Below are positions 1-10,010 of a DNA stretch of 64,000 nucleotides, one piece after another. The DNA is from Corylus avellana. Its lineage: Eukaryota; Streptophyta; Magnoliopsida; Fagales; Betulaceae. The stretch is taken from positions 25,689,420-25,753,419 of the forward strand of contig NC_081541.1 in assembly GCF_901000735.1 (NCBI RefSeq). The letters are read 5' to 3'. The number at the start of each line of letters is the position of its first letter. The first letter of the stretch is position 1. The position numbers were made by a program, and so were the translations under genes. The notes beneath the pieces are model-generated. The model was not told the origin of the DNA and did not search any database. It saw only the letters and a program-made list of their open reading frames with translations.

Positions 1-210
1 GGGACGCATGAAAGAGAACCCTAATAGCGGGCAGCGAAGCGGCGACACAAGTCGGCGGTGACTACAGACAAAATCCGAATCCACAAAGAGCCAAAACAAG
101 GCCAAGGAGCCCGCTGCAGAAAATGAAGGCGGGGGAAGAAAAGCGGCAGGGAAGGGGCAAAAACAGAGAAAAATAGAGGGGGAAAGGAGCGGCAAGGAAG
201 GGGAAGAGAT
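1..210. other. purine-rich flank of a solo LTR, no gene recognised
   Basis: Purine-rich, comparatively GC-rich sequence. An open frame on the minus strand is proline/phenylalanine-rich and low in complexity, and most of it runs into the LTR that follows. The DNA continues in kind at 2103-2260 beyond the inserted LTR, so the two pieces were once contiguous. I see no domain. Confidence 0.4.
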
Positions 211-215
211 GAGGC
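211..215. repeat. target-site duplication GAGGC, left copy
   Basis: GAGGC directly precedes the LTR terminus TGTAAC and is repeated exactly at 2103-2107 after the other terminus. Confidence 0.9.
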
Positions 216-1666
216 TGTAACATCCCCAGTCCGTTAAGACTGAGTTTGCCACTTTTCTTCTTTTTCAACAAAAATTCTTGCAAAGATCTATAAGGTCTAT
301 CAGAGTACTTGATTTTAAAAGATACAATAAATGCGTAAAACATTTTTTTCAAGAGATTTTATTACAAGCGGAATTAGAAAACATTAAATTTTAGTTGCGG
401 AATATCATATCATTACAATAACTTATATGAAAAGACTTTGAAAATTAATAATTATTCCCACCCCATTCCGGCCTCCTATTCCAGCATCCTTTCTACCTGA
501 AAACAAGAAATAAAACTGAATGAGCCCAAAGGGGGCCCAGCAAGTAAAATCCACAACCATAAATAGTTTTACTCCTTGTTCTCAGTTTTGAAAATCGTTT
601 TCACAAATAAATATACATCCAGCCATAATAATATATGTACGTACGGTTGCATCTCCCGTAACATATACATACTATTACATCTAGTAATAGATCATCGTTG
701 TAAATCATCTTTATAAATCATCATCATAATGCATCATTATAAATAATCTTTGTAAATCATCTTAGCATATCTTCGTTGAAAATATAGTATCATTTTCTCA
801 TAATAAGGCCCATGTACACTATTACCCCTGTGCACGAGGGTTGCGGGTCCTTGTGACCATGGCACTGAACTGTGGCCTCAGCCATGCCCGACCGTCAATT
901 AACTCTTTTTTCTTGGTGCACTCAACGGTCTGTTGATGGAATACCACCTTCTGGCATAGCCTCCTTCAGTGGTTTCGCCTCCATCCGAGTATCGGTACCG
1001 AACTCTCATCTTATCTTATCTTGGGGCCAAAAATACTCTCCTCCATACATGTGCCCTCATTTCATAAACATTTATCTCATCTCTTGTACTTTTCTTTGTA
1101 CTTCTTTTGATGCATCTTAGGGCAACATGTAGGAGGGTTTATCATCATTTTTCTTTCTTATAATCATCATCATTTCTCAACTTTCTTTTCTCAAATTGAA
1201 AACCTTTTCAAATATAAACTTGTTGTATTTAAAAAGCGTTTAAATAAATAGAAACTTTCTAGATAATTCTTTTAGAAATCCTTCATGCATGCAACATAAC
1301 TTCATAATACATAAATAAAATAATCATTTACAATTTACTAAAGAATGAATAAATAGCATGACATGAAGTAATTTTAGAAGGGGTAGTGAATTTACTTACC
1401 TCTAGACTGAAGCTAAAAGTGGTATGAAGGAATCTAGTTGCTCCAATATGACTAACACCACTAGTATATCTTTTGAAACTAATTTCTAAAGTCCGCTATC
1501 TCTTGTGTTCTTTCTTTCTTGTAGCGCTTGGTCTCGCCCTTTCTCTCTCTGTTCTGAGTAAACACTCTTAGAAAGAAGAAAGACCGAGTAAAAAGCGGAA
1601 GAAGGAAGAATATATGCAAGAGATGGGAGAGGAGATGAGTTGTGAAAATTGTGAAGGAGAAGAGCT

Positions 1667-1675
1667 CTATTTATA
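1667..1675 (-). promoter_or_regulatory. LTR TATA box
   Basis: CTATTTATA on the plus strand reads TATAAATAG on the minus strand, followed by a conserved AGCTCTTCTCCTTCAC stretch. The same box sits at 14059-14067, 15038-15046, 17288-17296 (minus), 21782-21790, 49563-49571 (minus), 54758-54766 and 58746-58754. Conservation in every LTR points to the Pol II core promoter at the U3/R border. Confidence 0.65.
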
Positions 1676-1716
1676 GGAGAAAATCAAACACTATTCTACC
1701 TTCAATTTACAATTAT

Positions 1717-1935
1717 ACCCTCATTTTACTATTTCACCAACCCTATACTATTCCACCAACCCTATACTATTCCACCAACCCTATACTATTCTACCTTCAA
1801 TTTACAATTATACCCTCATTCTATCTTCAATTTACAATTATACCCTCATTTTACTATTTCACCAACCCTATACTATTCTACCTACCCTATACTATTCTAC
1901 CTATCCTATACTATTCTACCTTCTTATTCTACCAT
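1717..1935. repeat. LTR-internal minisatellite (CCCTATACTATTC unit)
   Basis: Imperfect tandem copies of a unit of about 18 bp, roughly ACCAACCCTATACTATTC, interspersed with CTTCAATTTACAATTATACC. All full LTRs of this family carry it in different arrangements and copy numbers (13890-14040, 14885-15010, 17330-17520, 49588-49735, 54530-54750, 58500-58730). It lies just upstream of the TATA box. Open frames here are translations of the repeat and not genes. Confidence 0.8.
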
Positions 1936-2107
1936 CCTTATACCTACCATTTACTATCCTATTATTTCACCAATTACCATTCTCTAATTACCACTCTCAT
2001 AAATTTCCTAAGAATTAAAATCCTTAGCTACAATGGATATTAAAATAACATCATTATCAAAATAATCTATTTAAATAGCTTTGAAAATTCTGGGGCACTA
2101 CAGAGGC

Positions 2108-2955
2108 ACTAGGGCTAGGGCATTAGGTAAATAACTAGCACCAAAGCGAGGAGGATGAGGGGAGGAGGGAGGCAGCCAAACGACCAACCCTCCTCCCCTA
2201 TGTGGCTGAAGGGTTTCGCTTTTCTCTCTGGTGGCTAGAGAGAAAAGAGACATAATAATTTCAAATTTAATGGAAGAGCCAAATGTTACTTTTATTTAAA
2301 ATGACTAATCAGATTTATAAAAAACTTTCTACATTGGATTAGTAAAAAAAAATACAAAATAAATATTTGATTGGAAGAGCCAAAAAAAAAAAAAAAGCTA
2401 AATGTAGCAGCACTTTTCAATTGAGCCATTTTATTGTTTTTCTCACATGTTTTCTCTTTTTCCCAAAACTTTTCCCACTTTTTTCCCAATAAAGAGTAAA
2501 AAAATAATATTTTAATAGAATAGATAGAAATATAGCTAATGACGCAGATGCATTTAAAAATTAATTAACTAAACTAGATAAAAGTGAGTTTTAAAAAGTC
2601 ATTTTGCATAAAAATTTAGCTCCTCCATTATAAATGCTCTAAGACATGTGAAAAGTTATAAAATAGTTATTCTTGTAACACAATATACTTATCTTGCCTA
2701 TAGCTTAGTAAAGAAATACATTATACCGCAAAAGTGGGATCAAGATCCTTTTCATTTAAGAGTAATTTTATAATTTAGATTAAATTTTAGATTTAATAAT
2801 GTATAATGTTGTCACTTAAAATTTTTAAATCACATTATGTCATGTACATTATTATTTTTAATTTTTTTTTTTTTAAGAAAATGTCATGTACATCATTCAA
2901 TACAATAAACGAAATTAAAATCATAAATTAGTTTCTTTAATTGCTTTTAACTTAG
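2108..2955. other. AT-rich intergenic sequence, nothing recognised
   Basis: AT-rich with homopolymer runs. A degenerate repeat-like phrase around 2280-2480 (aaaaagccaaatg) and near 2600 (short-repeat wording) is visible, but I find no termini, ORF or RNA signature. Confidence 0.4.
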
Positions 2956-3720
2956 GAATAAATGTATCCCAATTGGGCCTTGTAAACCGAAGGCCTAAAG
3001 CCCATCCATTAGGCCATGATCTAAGTCCCAATCAGCAGGATTCACAATTAATAGAGATCCGGCCTAGAAGAATCAACAGTAAATACTGCAGAGGCCTAGT
3101 TGACCGAGGACCAACCCTCGGGAATAGACTCCCCGGGAGTATCAAACCCTTCGCTTCCCGGGAATCACTTATCATTACAAACAGACATCGTCGGTTATTC
3201 AAACTCTCAACACATAGTGGATGACTTCCACTGGGTTAGAAACTCTTGTCACAATTATCCAATAGAGAAATGCTAGACATCCCAAATTTTTATTCCAAAA
3301 ATTGGTTCCCAAATGATGTGTCACCATCTTATAAGTTGGTGACACATTTTTCAAAATAATAAATCTTAATGAGATGTTAACACATCAGTTAGGAACCAAC
3401 TTTTAGAAAGAAAATTTGAGATATGTACTTCTCTATCCAATATCACATGGATAATGTTAGAGTTCACATACAACTGCTATTCTCAATTCAAATCAAGCTG
3501 CACGGATAATACCAAAGAGAGGGGATCACACTACAAGACACGGATAGGATCATTGCATAGCGAAGATTATATCAAAGGAAGAATTCTAATATGGGTAAAT
3601 CTGTTGGCCTATTTATATATAGGCTAGACCCCAGGTATCAAAATTAAGCAGAATTATTTTAGCACTTATACATATTTTCTTAGAACCTTACTTGAGTGTT
3701 GGAGCCTTGGAGGGAGATCA
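2956..3720. repeat. degenerate repeat, possibly an LTR remnant, split by a MITE
   Basis: A GC-richer island in AT-rich DNA, containing CCTCGGGAATAGACTCCCCG and, after the MITE at 3264-3433, a TATTTATATATAGGC promoter-like stretch followed by GGAGGGAGATCACGCAAGGC. This wording resembles R-U5 regions of gypsy-type LTRs, but I could not find both ends or a second copy, so the class is tentative. Confidence 0.3.
3264..3433. mobile_element. 170-bp hAT-like MITE with 8-bp target duplication
   Basis: Flanked by the exact 8-bp repeat TATCCAAT (3256-3263 and 3434-3441). The ends are weak inverted repeats (AGAGAAATG against CTTCTC). A further internal inverted repeat (GGTGTCACC region at about 3318-3350) makes it partly foldback. 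The 8-bp duplication is that of hAT elements. Confidence 0.7.
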
Positions 3721-3917
3721 CGCAAGGCGTTTTCTCTTCATGTTTGCAGGTTCGATCTTTGAAAATGTGCAGATCATACCAATTGGAGATTGTTGGACCT
3801 AAAAATGTCATAACAAACTTGAAATTGAGAGAATCTTATTGTAGATTTTTGAATGACTTTAATAGCTGGGCGTAGTACTGCATGTGATTCCAAAGACTTC
3901 CGTGCAAGTTCTATGCT

Positions 3918-3932
3918 TATTAATATTAATAT

Positions 3933-3970
<38 letters not shown>

Positions 3971-3972
3971 TT
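3918..3972. repeat. (ATT)n microsatellite
   Basis: Uninterrupted ATT/AAT trinucleotides, with an inversion of sense in the middle (AATAATAAT then ATTATTATT). Confidence 0.9.
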
Positions 3973-4074
3973 TGTTTTGGGAAATATGGACATTTTTGTT
4001 TAGAGAAAGAATAGTTATTCCTTAATTACTTAAAGAACAGTCATTCCCTCATGGCTATGAGAATGCTTATTCCA

Positions 4075-4290
4075 AGCTTAAAGATCTAGATCGTCTTTTT
4101 ATTCAATTGCCGTTGGTAGACTTTAACGGAAATCAACGTCACTGGCTTGGGGATCAATAACATTTCGACACGTGTCTTAGTTGCCAAATCATCAAATATG
4201 ACTAGATTTACACTCTTGCCATGTAATAATTTTTTTTTTACAAGTAATAGATTAAAATACTATTAATTTTTTTTAGAAAACAGATTGCAC
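4075..4290. repeat. left arm of an imperfect inverted repeat flanking the DUF247 fragment
   Basis: This arm (for example CTTGGGGATCAATAACATTT and ACACGTGTCTTAG) recurs in reverse complement at 5370-5680 with visible mismatches throughout. Between the arms lie the DUF247 fragment and its SINE. The pair could be long terminal inverted repeats of a non-autonomous DNA transposon that captured a gene fragment, or two separate inverted copies of one repeat. I found no clear target duplication. Confidence 0.6.
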
Positions 4291-4650
4291 AAACTTTTGA
4301 TAAAAAAAAAAGGGTTAACTACTAAAAACTCTCTAGGGTTTGGACACTTTATTTTTTCCTTCCTAGGTTTTGATTTGTATCATAGGAGGTACCTGTGATT
4401 TTGATAAAGACCAAATTGGTCATTCTATTCCTTGACCGTTAGTTGATTTACTCTTGACCGTTAGTTGATTTAAGGAAAGTCCACGTCATTGACACGTGGA
4501 CCAATTAAAATTCGATATCTGACATAAGTGGCCACATCATCAGTGATGATGTGACCACATAATTAAATTTTTTATTTTTTTTTAAAAAAAAATTTTCAAA
4601 AAAAAAAAAAAAAGAAAAAGAAAAAACCCAAACCCATCTCCGGTGAATCT
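4290..4650. other. repeat-like AT-rich stretch before the DUF247 fragment
   Basis: Contains a direct repeat of TTGACCGTTAGTTGATTTA (about 4433-4473) and a GTGACGTGGACC-like CCACGTC...ACACGTGGACC near 4480-4500, wording common in plant MITE-like repeats. It ends in poly(T)/poly(A) tracts. No ORF. Confidence 0.4.
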
Positions 4651-4658
4651 ACCTTACA

Positions 4659-5345
4659 ATCGGCCTCGACAGTACGGATGATTTCCTCGAAATAATGGTT
4701 CTTGATGGCTGTTTTATATTAGAATGGCTTCGTTTCGCTTACTTAGATGGAAGGGGTAAAAAGGTTGAGGAAGACCACGCTCTCGCCCAGATGGGGAGGG
4801 CAATATTACTGAAGATCTACGGCGACCTGCTACTTCTTGAGAATCAGATTCCGCTTTTTGTTCTCAAAAAATTATTTGAAGCTTCCAAGATGACTTTGGA
4901 ATTGGAGGGTACAGATTCATCCTTGTACTCTATGGTTGTAGAAGTTTTTTCAGCGATAATGGGATTTCGATGCTCCGAAGACATTTACTCTAGGTTCAAC
5001 GAGCGCTTACATTACTACCAAGGTGGTAGTCGAGTTGGTAATGGAATTCCTTTCATCCTAGTGGTCGCGTGTTCGAATCCGCTTGCGGTAGTAGATGCGT
5101 GAACCAGATGCTACTTTGAAGGGGCTTTACCGACTTGCACCTTGGTGGGGTTGTGGTGACGGGCTCGCCTTCTCCGGCAGTAGCTATGGCTCAAACCGGA
5201 CATTTCACAGCGGGTGGGGACCCCGATGGTAACGCCCAAGGGGAAAAATTACACTAGTCGTTCATTCCCACCCTTTTAATTAGACCAAAAAAAAAAAAAC
5301 CGAGCGCTTACATTTGCTGGACATGGTTCGGTCAATTTTACAAGT
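4659..5345 (+). pseudogene. DUF247 protein fragment interrupted by a SINE
   Basis: The frame reading TDDFLEIMVLDGCFILE (from 4674) and GDLLLLENQIPLFVLKKLF (about 4831-4887) has the signature wording of plant DUF247 (PF03140) proteins, which are membrane-anchored and of mostly unknown function; some act in grass self-incompatibility. An open frame begins at the ATG at 4695, but family members normally have more sequence before it, so this is an internal piece. The frame runs to RFNERLHY, where the SINE starts at 5014. After the SINE it resumes at the duplicated site as ERLHLLDMVRSILQVKEW (5302 on), then ends in a T-rich tract. Only about 130 of the usual 400-500 residues remain. It is a dead fragment. 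Confidence 0.88.
5014..5300 (+). mobile_element. tRNA-derived SINE (287 bp) with 14-bp target duplication
   Basis: Flanked by the exact 14-bp repeat CGAGCGCTTACATT (5000-5013 and 5301-5314). The head holds a Pol III box A (TAGTCGAGTTGG, 5028-5039) and box B (GTTCGAATCC, about 5072-5081). The body is GC-richer than its surroundings, and the 3' end is a poly(A) tract of about 13. This is a textbook tRNA-derived SINE, mobilised by LINE machinery. It broke a DUF247 coding sequence. Confidence 0.94.
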
Positions 5346-5369
5346 AAAAGAATGGGTTTTTTTTTTATT

Positions 5370-5680
5370 TTTTATTTCTTTTTATCAAAGGTTTGTGCAA
5401 TCTGTTTTCCATTAGAGCTTGAAGTAAAAAAATAAAAATAAAAAATAATAATAATAATTAATTGTATTTAAATCTGTTACTTGTAAGAAAAAAAAAAAAA
5501 AAAATTATTAGGTGGCAAGGGTGTAAATCCAGTCACATTTGATGATTTGATAATTAGGACACGTGTCAAAATGTAATTGGTCCCCAAGTCCGTGACGTAG
5601 ATTTTCATTAAGTTTACTAACGGCAGATGGATGAAAGGACCATCTCGATCTTTAGGCAAACCATATGAATCTCTTGTGAT
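5370..5680. repeat. right arm of the inverted repeat around the DUF247 fragment
   Basis: Reverse complement of 4075-4310 with point differences; for example GACACGTGTCCTAATTATCA on the minus strand pairs with ACACGTGTCTTAGTTGCCA on the left. Confidence 0.6.
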
Positions 5681-5689
5681 CAAAAGTAA

Positions 5690-5983
5690 ACTCTAGTGGT
5701 CAAAAAATAAAGTTATCAAACCCCAAAAATGAATAAGATATTGAACCTTAAAAATTATTCATTTCTTAATGAAATAGCAATTTCACGTGCCAAATGTAGC
5801 CTAAAGGTAATTTGGTTCCAAATCCTTTTCTAGCTTGTTAAACAATTAGAATAAACAGACCATAAGTAAAGAAGGTTAGGGAGCTCCGGAGCTGCAAACT
5901 GTTTCTAGGAGTTTTTTTTTTTTTGGTTTGAAATTACGTTATGATAAGTAAAAATTGTTTCTGTGTTTTTTTTGCAAAGGTCC

Positions 5984-5985
<2 letters not shown>
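5690..5985. other. AT-rich intergenic sequence
   Basis: No ORF, termini or RNA-like structure recognised. Confidence 0.4.

Positions 5986-5988
<3 letters not shown>

Positions 5989-6030
<42 letters not shown>
5989..6030. repeat. (TA)n microsatellite
   Basis: About 20 uninterrupted TA units. Confidence 0.95.
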
Positions 6031-6033
<3 letters not shown>

Positions 6034-6224
6034 TTTTTCTAAGAAAAACTGGGTATTTCGGAAATTTTATTGGGATTTAACTGAAAATCCTGCCGCAGGA
6101 AACTTTGAAAAAAAATTAAAAGTTTAATACCCTAAATTAAAAAATTTTGAACTTTATAGAGGATATTGCAAAATGAGTGACAATATTAATTCAAGAAGGG
6201 TAAGTAAAGTTTCCTCTATCTTTG

Positions 6225-6402
6225 TTTTATGTAAGTAATTCATATGAGAAATACATGAAAACAATGAAATAAAATGCTAGGGTGGGGAGCCCTAACAATC
6301 AACAATCATCTAATTTTATGTAAGTAATTCATATGAGAAATACATGAAAACAATGAAATAAAATGCAAAGGTGGGGAGCCCTAACAATCAACAATCATCT
6401 AA
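6225..6402. repeat. 89-bp direct tandem duplication
   Basis: The block starting TTTTATGTAAGTAATTCATA at 6225 is repeated from 6314 with only a few differences near GCTAGGG/GCAAAGG. The high identity suggests a recent local duplication. Confidence 0.9.
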
Positions 6403-6404
6403 GT

Positions 6405-7830
6405 ATAGTCAATACAGCCCCTCTCCCCCGCCCACACCCCATCCCTCCAAAAAAAAAAAAAAAAGAAGTAAATGGGCTAAACCATATTAGCTCAATCTAA
6501 TGGATTATTGGCTCATAAGCCAAGAAAAGGTTTGTCGGAAAGTATGACAGTTTTGAAGTAGAAACCAAATTGATCAAGTCGTCGGGTGAGCTGCTTGGGA
6601 AAAAAAAAAAAAAAAAACCATGGCAGTAAGAAATGGGACCTTGATCATGGAAGATCACATTGGATTTAGTTGGGCTTGAGCCACCAAAGAAGGAATCCAC
6701 TTTGATATTGTAATCTATCACCCAACAATCAAGTGGATGGTCCCGCAGATCACTCATTAATCAAGAATGACAATCAATGTCTTCTGTCTTAAGCCGATAG
6801 GAATATGTAAATTTAATCATTTAATTAATACTTTAACATCATCAGATCATGTAGACCATGTAAGAAAGGAATGTCAAGCAATCTGTCTTGAAGGAAAGGA
6901 AAACAACAAACAAGTGTCATACAAGAGAGGAAAACAAGGCTGTACACAAGAAAAATGGGTAAAAATTGTCAAATGTATTTGACACAAGAACGTATGTAAT
7001 TTTTGTTGAATTATTTTTCCACGTAAAAGTAAAAGATAATATTGGAGACTTGAATTCTTTAAATGGGTAAAAACTCATCTATTACCGATTTCGTTTTGAA
7101 CCTGTACATCAAGTATGATAAGTAAGACAATAATTAAGTAAAGAGAGAGTAATTTAGTGTAAGTAGTGTCATTTTTGCTCTATTAAATCGAGATATATAG
7201 TTGAGTATCATTTTGCTTTCGATAACAGTTTAAAGATTTAAATCTTTTTTTTTTTCTTCAAAATTTTAAATTCAATTTCTTTCATTTGCGTCAAGTCAAA
7301 TACTATATTTCACAAAAATTTTGAATCAGTCAAGTGAAAACTGTCAAAGTTTAAGATCTAATTAAATTATATATATATACCAGATAGGAAATAGTTCAGA
7401 TCTTCAAATATTTTCTTCATTTCTACTTCTAATTAAGATATGGAATTTATTCTTTTATATTAACCCATAGTTATTATTTATTTCATTCTAACAACCTTAT
7501 AGCCTGGGACACTAATAACCTTTGTGGCCTAATGAAACTTCTTTTTACTTTTGAAGGTAGAGTCCCAGGAATAGGTCGAAACTTATTTAGAGGAAATATA
7601 TTGGATTAAGAAGTAATATATCATTTGTCAAATTAACCAAAAAAAATTAGAAAAAATAAATAAATAGAAAGCGTAAAAACATCTATTGAATTAGCAACAT
7701 GAGCCGGCTACTAAAAATTCATCAGTCATCTATCTAAGAAAATGAAAAGAACAAAATCACCACCTCCGATTGTTCGTCAAACATTAATGAACCCCAATAA
7801 GGGTTTATCTTTTTAACCATAGGCATTCTT
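6405..7830. other. intergenic sequence 3' of the ankyrin gene
   Basis: AT-rich, with short poly(A) runs (about 6449 and 6600). Small open frames at about 6500-6980 have no recognisable domain or codon structure. Nothing that I can support. Confidence 0.4.
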
Positions 7831-8481
7831 CTAGGAGAGGCATGGACAAAAAGACGATAAGTAGATACATAATTTCGAGCGCTTCATTATTTTCCTATTG
7901 ACGACATCTGGTCCGAAAGTTGAAATGGCCATCTCGACAAGAAGTGGGAATTGCATCCATACGAACAGGGTAACAGGAACACTTGCCAAACAAATGGCTG
8001 GAATGAAAATCCATGAATATTCATGTAACATAATTAAAAGAGCAGCAGAAAAAGCTATCATCATGGTTGCAATGGAGAAGAAGAGAGTGGAAAGACCTAT
8101 TATCATCTTTGATGGCAAGGATTTCAGGAAATCTTCTTCTAAGTAACGTGACGTAAGAATTCCCAAAAACATTAAGACTGAGGTCGCAGAAGAAAAGAGC
8201 GATATGGAATCGGATATTATGAAGAGCATAAACAGTTTGTCCTTCAAGAATATTGGGTATCCTGTATTTTGATTATTACCGCCTGGAACGGTAAAGGCTG
8301 CAGCAAACATAATGGTGACAATAAGAGCGCCTACCACTGTACAAGAAGTTGCTGTACGCTTCATCCATTTCTCTCCCTCTATCACCAATTCCTTGTGACT
8401 CTCCGTAAACAATTCTCGAGGAGTTTTACCATCTTTATTTTTTTCTTCCTCAAAATGGGAAGGGACAATGCTCTCCACCGC
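7831..8481 (-). CDS. last exon: PGG membrane domain of the ankyrin protein
   Basis: The acceptor AAATGCAG lies just above 8481, and the exon opens in phase 0 (AVESIVP), fitting the TATAAG end of the previous exon. It encodes 216 residues and a stop. The PGG domain (PF13962) is plain: KDGKTPRELF, then four hydrophobic helices, with AAAFTVPGGNNQNTGYPIF after helix 1 carrying the eponymous PGG. The C-terminal QFPLLVEMAISTFGP wording is typical of plant ITN1/ACD6-like proteins. The product would sit in the plasma membrane or endomembranes, with the ankyrin part cytosolic. The tail after FGPDVV (about 20 residues, cysteine-rich) differs from usual family ends and may reflect drift. The exon is intact, so a short transcript from a local promoter is conceivable. 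Confidence 0.9.
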   Translation of the reverse strand, partial: AVESIVPSHFEEEKNKDGKTPRELFTESHKELVIEGEKWMKRTATSCTVVGALIVTIMFAAAFTVPGGNNQNTGYPIFLKDKLFMLFIISDSISLFSSATSVLMFLGILTSRYLEEDFLKSLPSKMIIGLSTLFFSIATMMIAFSAALLIMLHEYSWIFIPAICLASVPVTLFVWMQFPLLVEMAISTFGPDVVNRKIMKRSKLCIYLSSFCPCLS

Positions 8482-8704
8482 CTGCATTTGTTAAACTAAT
8501 CTTATAGATAAAAGCTACCAAAATAAAATAAAATTACATGTTAGTGACATTAATATCATATTATGGGCGAGAATTTTATTCTTCAATGGAAAGAATAAAT
8601 ATAGTTCCATCGAGGAATAAAATTGAGGGTCCTTAGCATAACCTATAAATAAAAAACTTTTGCATGAGAATAAATGCATAATTAGACATAAATTAGAAGA
8701 AACT
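8482..8704. other. intron sequence 5' of the retroelement
   Basis: Intron between exons 8481-7831 and 11869-11406; AT-rich, with no separate feature. Confidence 0.6.
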
Positions 8705-9021
8705 TGATAGAGTTCTACTAGTTTTATTACAATAAGGAGTCTATTTAGTGTTTATCTTCCAAGTATGAGTCTGAGTCCTAGTCTACGTTATTTAGTCTTT
8801 GAGTCCAATATTAATTAGTCTTTCTAGTCCATCTTTATCTTGTATTTCTTATATTATAAATAAGGGATAGTAGCTGTAGTTTATTTTCAATGAAGAATTA
8901 TTAACCAAAACCTTGGTTGTGGTTTGTTCCCAACCCTATTTGGATTCAACTGTGGTCTCTCCTACCCAAAAGGAATCATTATTATCAATATATTTCTATT
9001 ATTAGTTATGGGGTTCTATCA
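8705..9021 (+). repeat. 5' LTR of the TRIM-like element
   Basis: 317 bp; near-identical to 9689-10005. A TATTATAAATAAGGG stretch (about 8853-8867) is a likely TATA box. Confidence 0.9.
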
Positions 9022-9688
9022 ACCTGGTATCAAAGCCTTCGTAAGGATGTCGGATTCTCAACTTTAATTCATTGTTTGAGCAGATTTTCGCTCGTCGGCT
9101 AGCCCATCAAAGCCAAATCGTGAAACAAATTGAGAGAAATTTAGATGAACTATTGTGTGGCCTGAAGGCACTGAAAGAGGATGAAGAATCATCACTCATC
9201 TCTCTTAAAAAAGCTTGGGTCCACTGTAAGCCACCATCAACAAACGACTTACAGTGATCAACAGTATCGCGACATCGTCCAGAGTCTGAGCCATTCACAA
9301 CCCACGGTCGCCGCCCCACCAGTCGTAGATCTAGAGAACACCGGACTCAACCCTCCAAACGTGCATGCCATCCCAACTGCGCCGTCAACCACCGTGCCAT
9401 TCCACATCTCCGCATCCTCAAACTGCGCCATCAACACTGTCACACATCTGTAGTGTCGCAGCATCGTCTCCTCACACCATCTTTGTTCAAGTGGCTTAGA
9501 TAGCGAAAGAAAAAAAGAGAAGACGTTTCATTTTTTTTTTCCTACGAAAAAGGAAAAAAAATAAAAAGTGGGGTCATAACTCACCTAATAAGTAATAAGC
9601 CATGTTGTAGGTACTAATAAGCCCATGTTGTACGCACCTTGGAACTTGCGGACGGTATTTTTTTTTTTTTTTTTTAAAAGGGGAGGAA

Positions 9689-10005
9689 TGATAGAGATCT
9701 ACTAGCTTTATTACACTAAGGAGTCTATTTAGTGTTTATCTTCCAAGTATGAGTCTGAGTCCTAGTCTACGTTATTTAGTCTTTGAGTCCAATATTAATT
9801 AGTCTTTTTAGTCCATTTTTATCTTGTATTCCTTATATTATAAATAGGGGATAGTAACTGTAGTTTATTTTCAATAAATTATTATTAAGCAAAAACTTGT
9901 TTGTGGTTTGTTTCTAATCCTAATTGGATTCAATTGAGGTCTTTCCCACCCGAAAAGAGTCATTATTATCAATATATTTCTATTATTAGTTGTGGGGTTC
10001 CATCA
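9689..10005 (+). repeat. 3' LTR of the TRIM-like element
   Basis: 317 bp. It differs from the 5' LTR at a modest number of sites (for example TTCTACTAG against ATCTACTAG), so the insertion is not very recent. Confidence 0.9.
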
Positions 10006-10010
10006 AAATT

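Larger units (their letters stand above)
216..2102 (-). mobile_element. solo LTR (1,887 bp) of a non-autonomous gypsy-like family
   Basis: Read on the minus strand, this begins TGTAGTGCCCCAG and ends GGGGATGTTACA, the family's standard termini. It is flanked by an exact 5-bp direct repeat GAGGC (211-215 and 2103-2107), the target-site duplication of LTR retrotransposons. There is no primer-binding site after it and no polypurine tract before it, unlike the other copies, so it is a solo LTR left by recombination between the two LTRs of one insertion. It contains a TATA box (minus strand, 1667-1675) and an internal minisatellite (about 1717-1935). Homologous LTRs lie near 13.7, 14.7, 16.5, 21.6, 48.1, 54.3 and 58.3 kb. 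Confidence 0.93.
8705..10005 (+). mobile_element. small non-autonomous LTR retrotransposon (TRIM-like) in an intron
   Basis: Two LTRs of equal length, 317 bp each (8705-9021 and 9689-10005), start TGATAGAG and end TATCA/CATCA. After the first comes the primer-binding site TGGTATCAAAGC (9025-9036), complementary to initiator Met-tRNA; before the second comes a polypurine tract AAAAGGGGAGGAA (9676-9688). The flanks AAACT (8700-8704) and AAATT (10006-10010) are a target duplication with one mismatch. The 667-bp interior has no gag or pol, only a short open frame (MFEQIFARRL...). Size and terminal wording resemble TRIM-type relatives of copia elements. Confidence 0.9.

Noticed and set aside
1642..2043. 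133-codon open frame (and its relatives at 17260, 49535, 54432, 58414)
   Set aside because: Translation of the LTR minisatellite (repeated YNYTLILLF/NPILFY wording), with no stop because the unit is stop-free.
5023..5100. tRNA gene suggested by boxes A and B
   Set aside because: The boxes belong to a SINE head: a 14-bp target duplication and poly(A) end surround it, and no acceptor stem or complete cloverleaf follows.
4695..5102. A functional 135-residue DUF247 gene
   Set aside because: The last part of the frame is SINE sequence, and over two thirds of the family's length is missing.
7898..8146. Plus-strand open frames over 7898-8499
   Set aside because: Antisense shadows of the PGG exon, which has clear homology on the minus strand.
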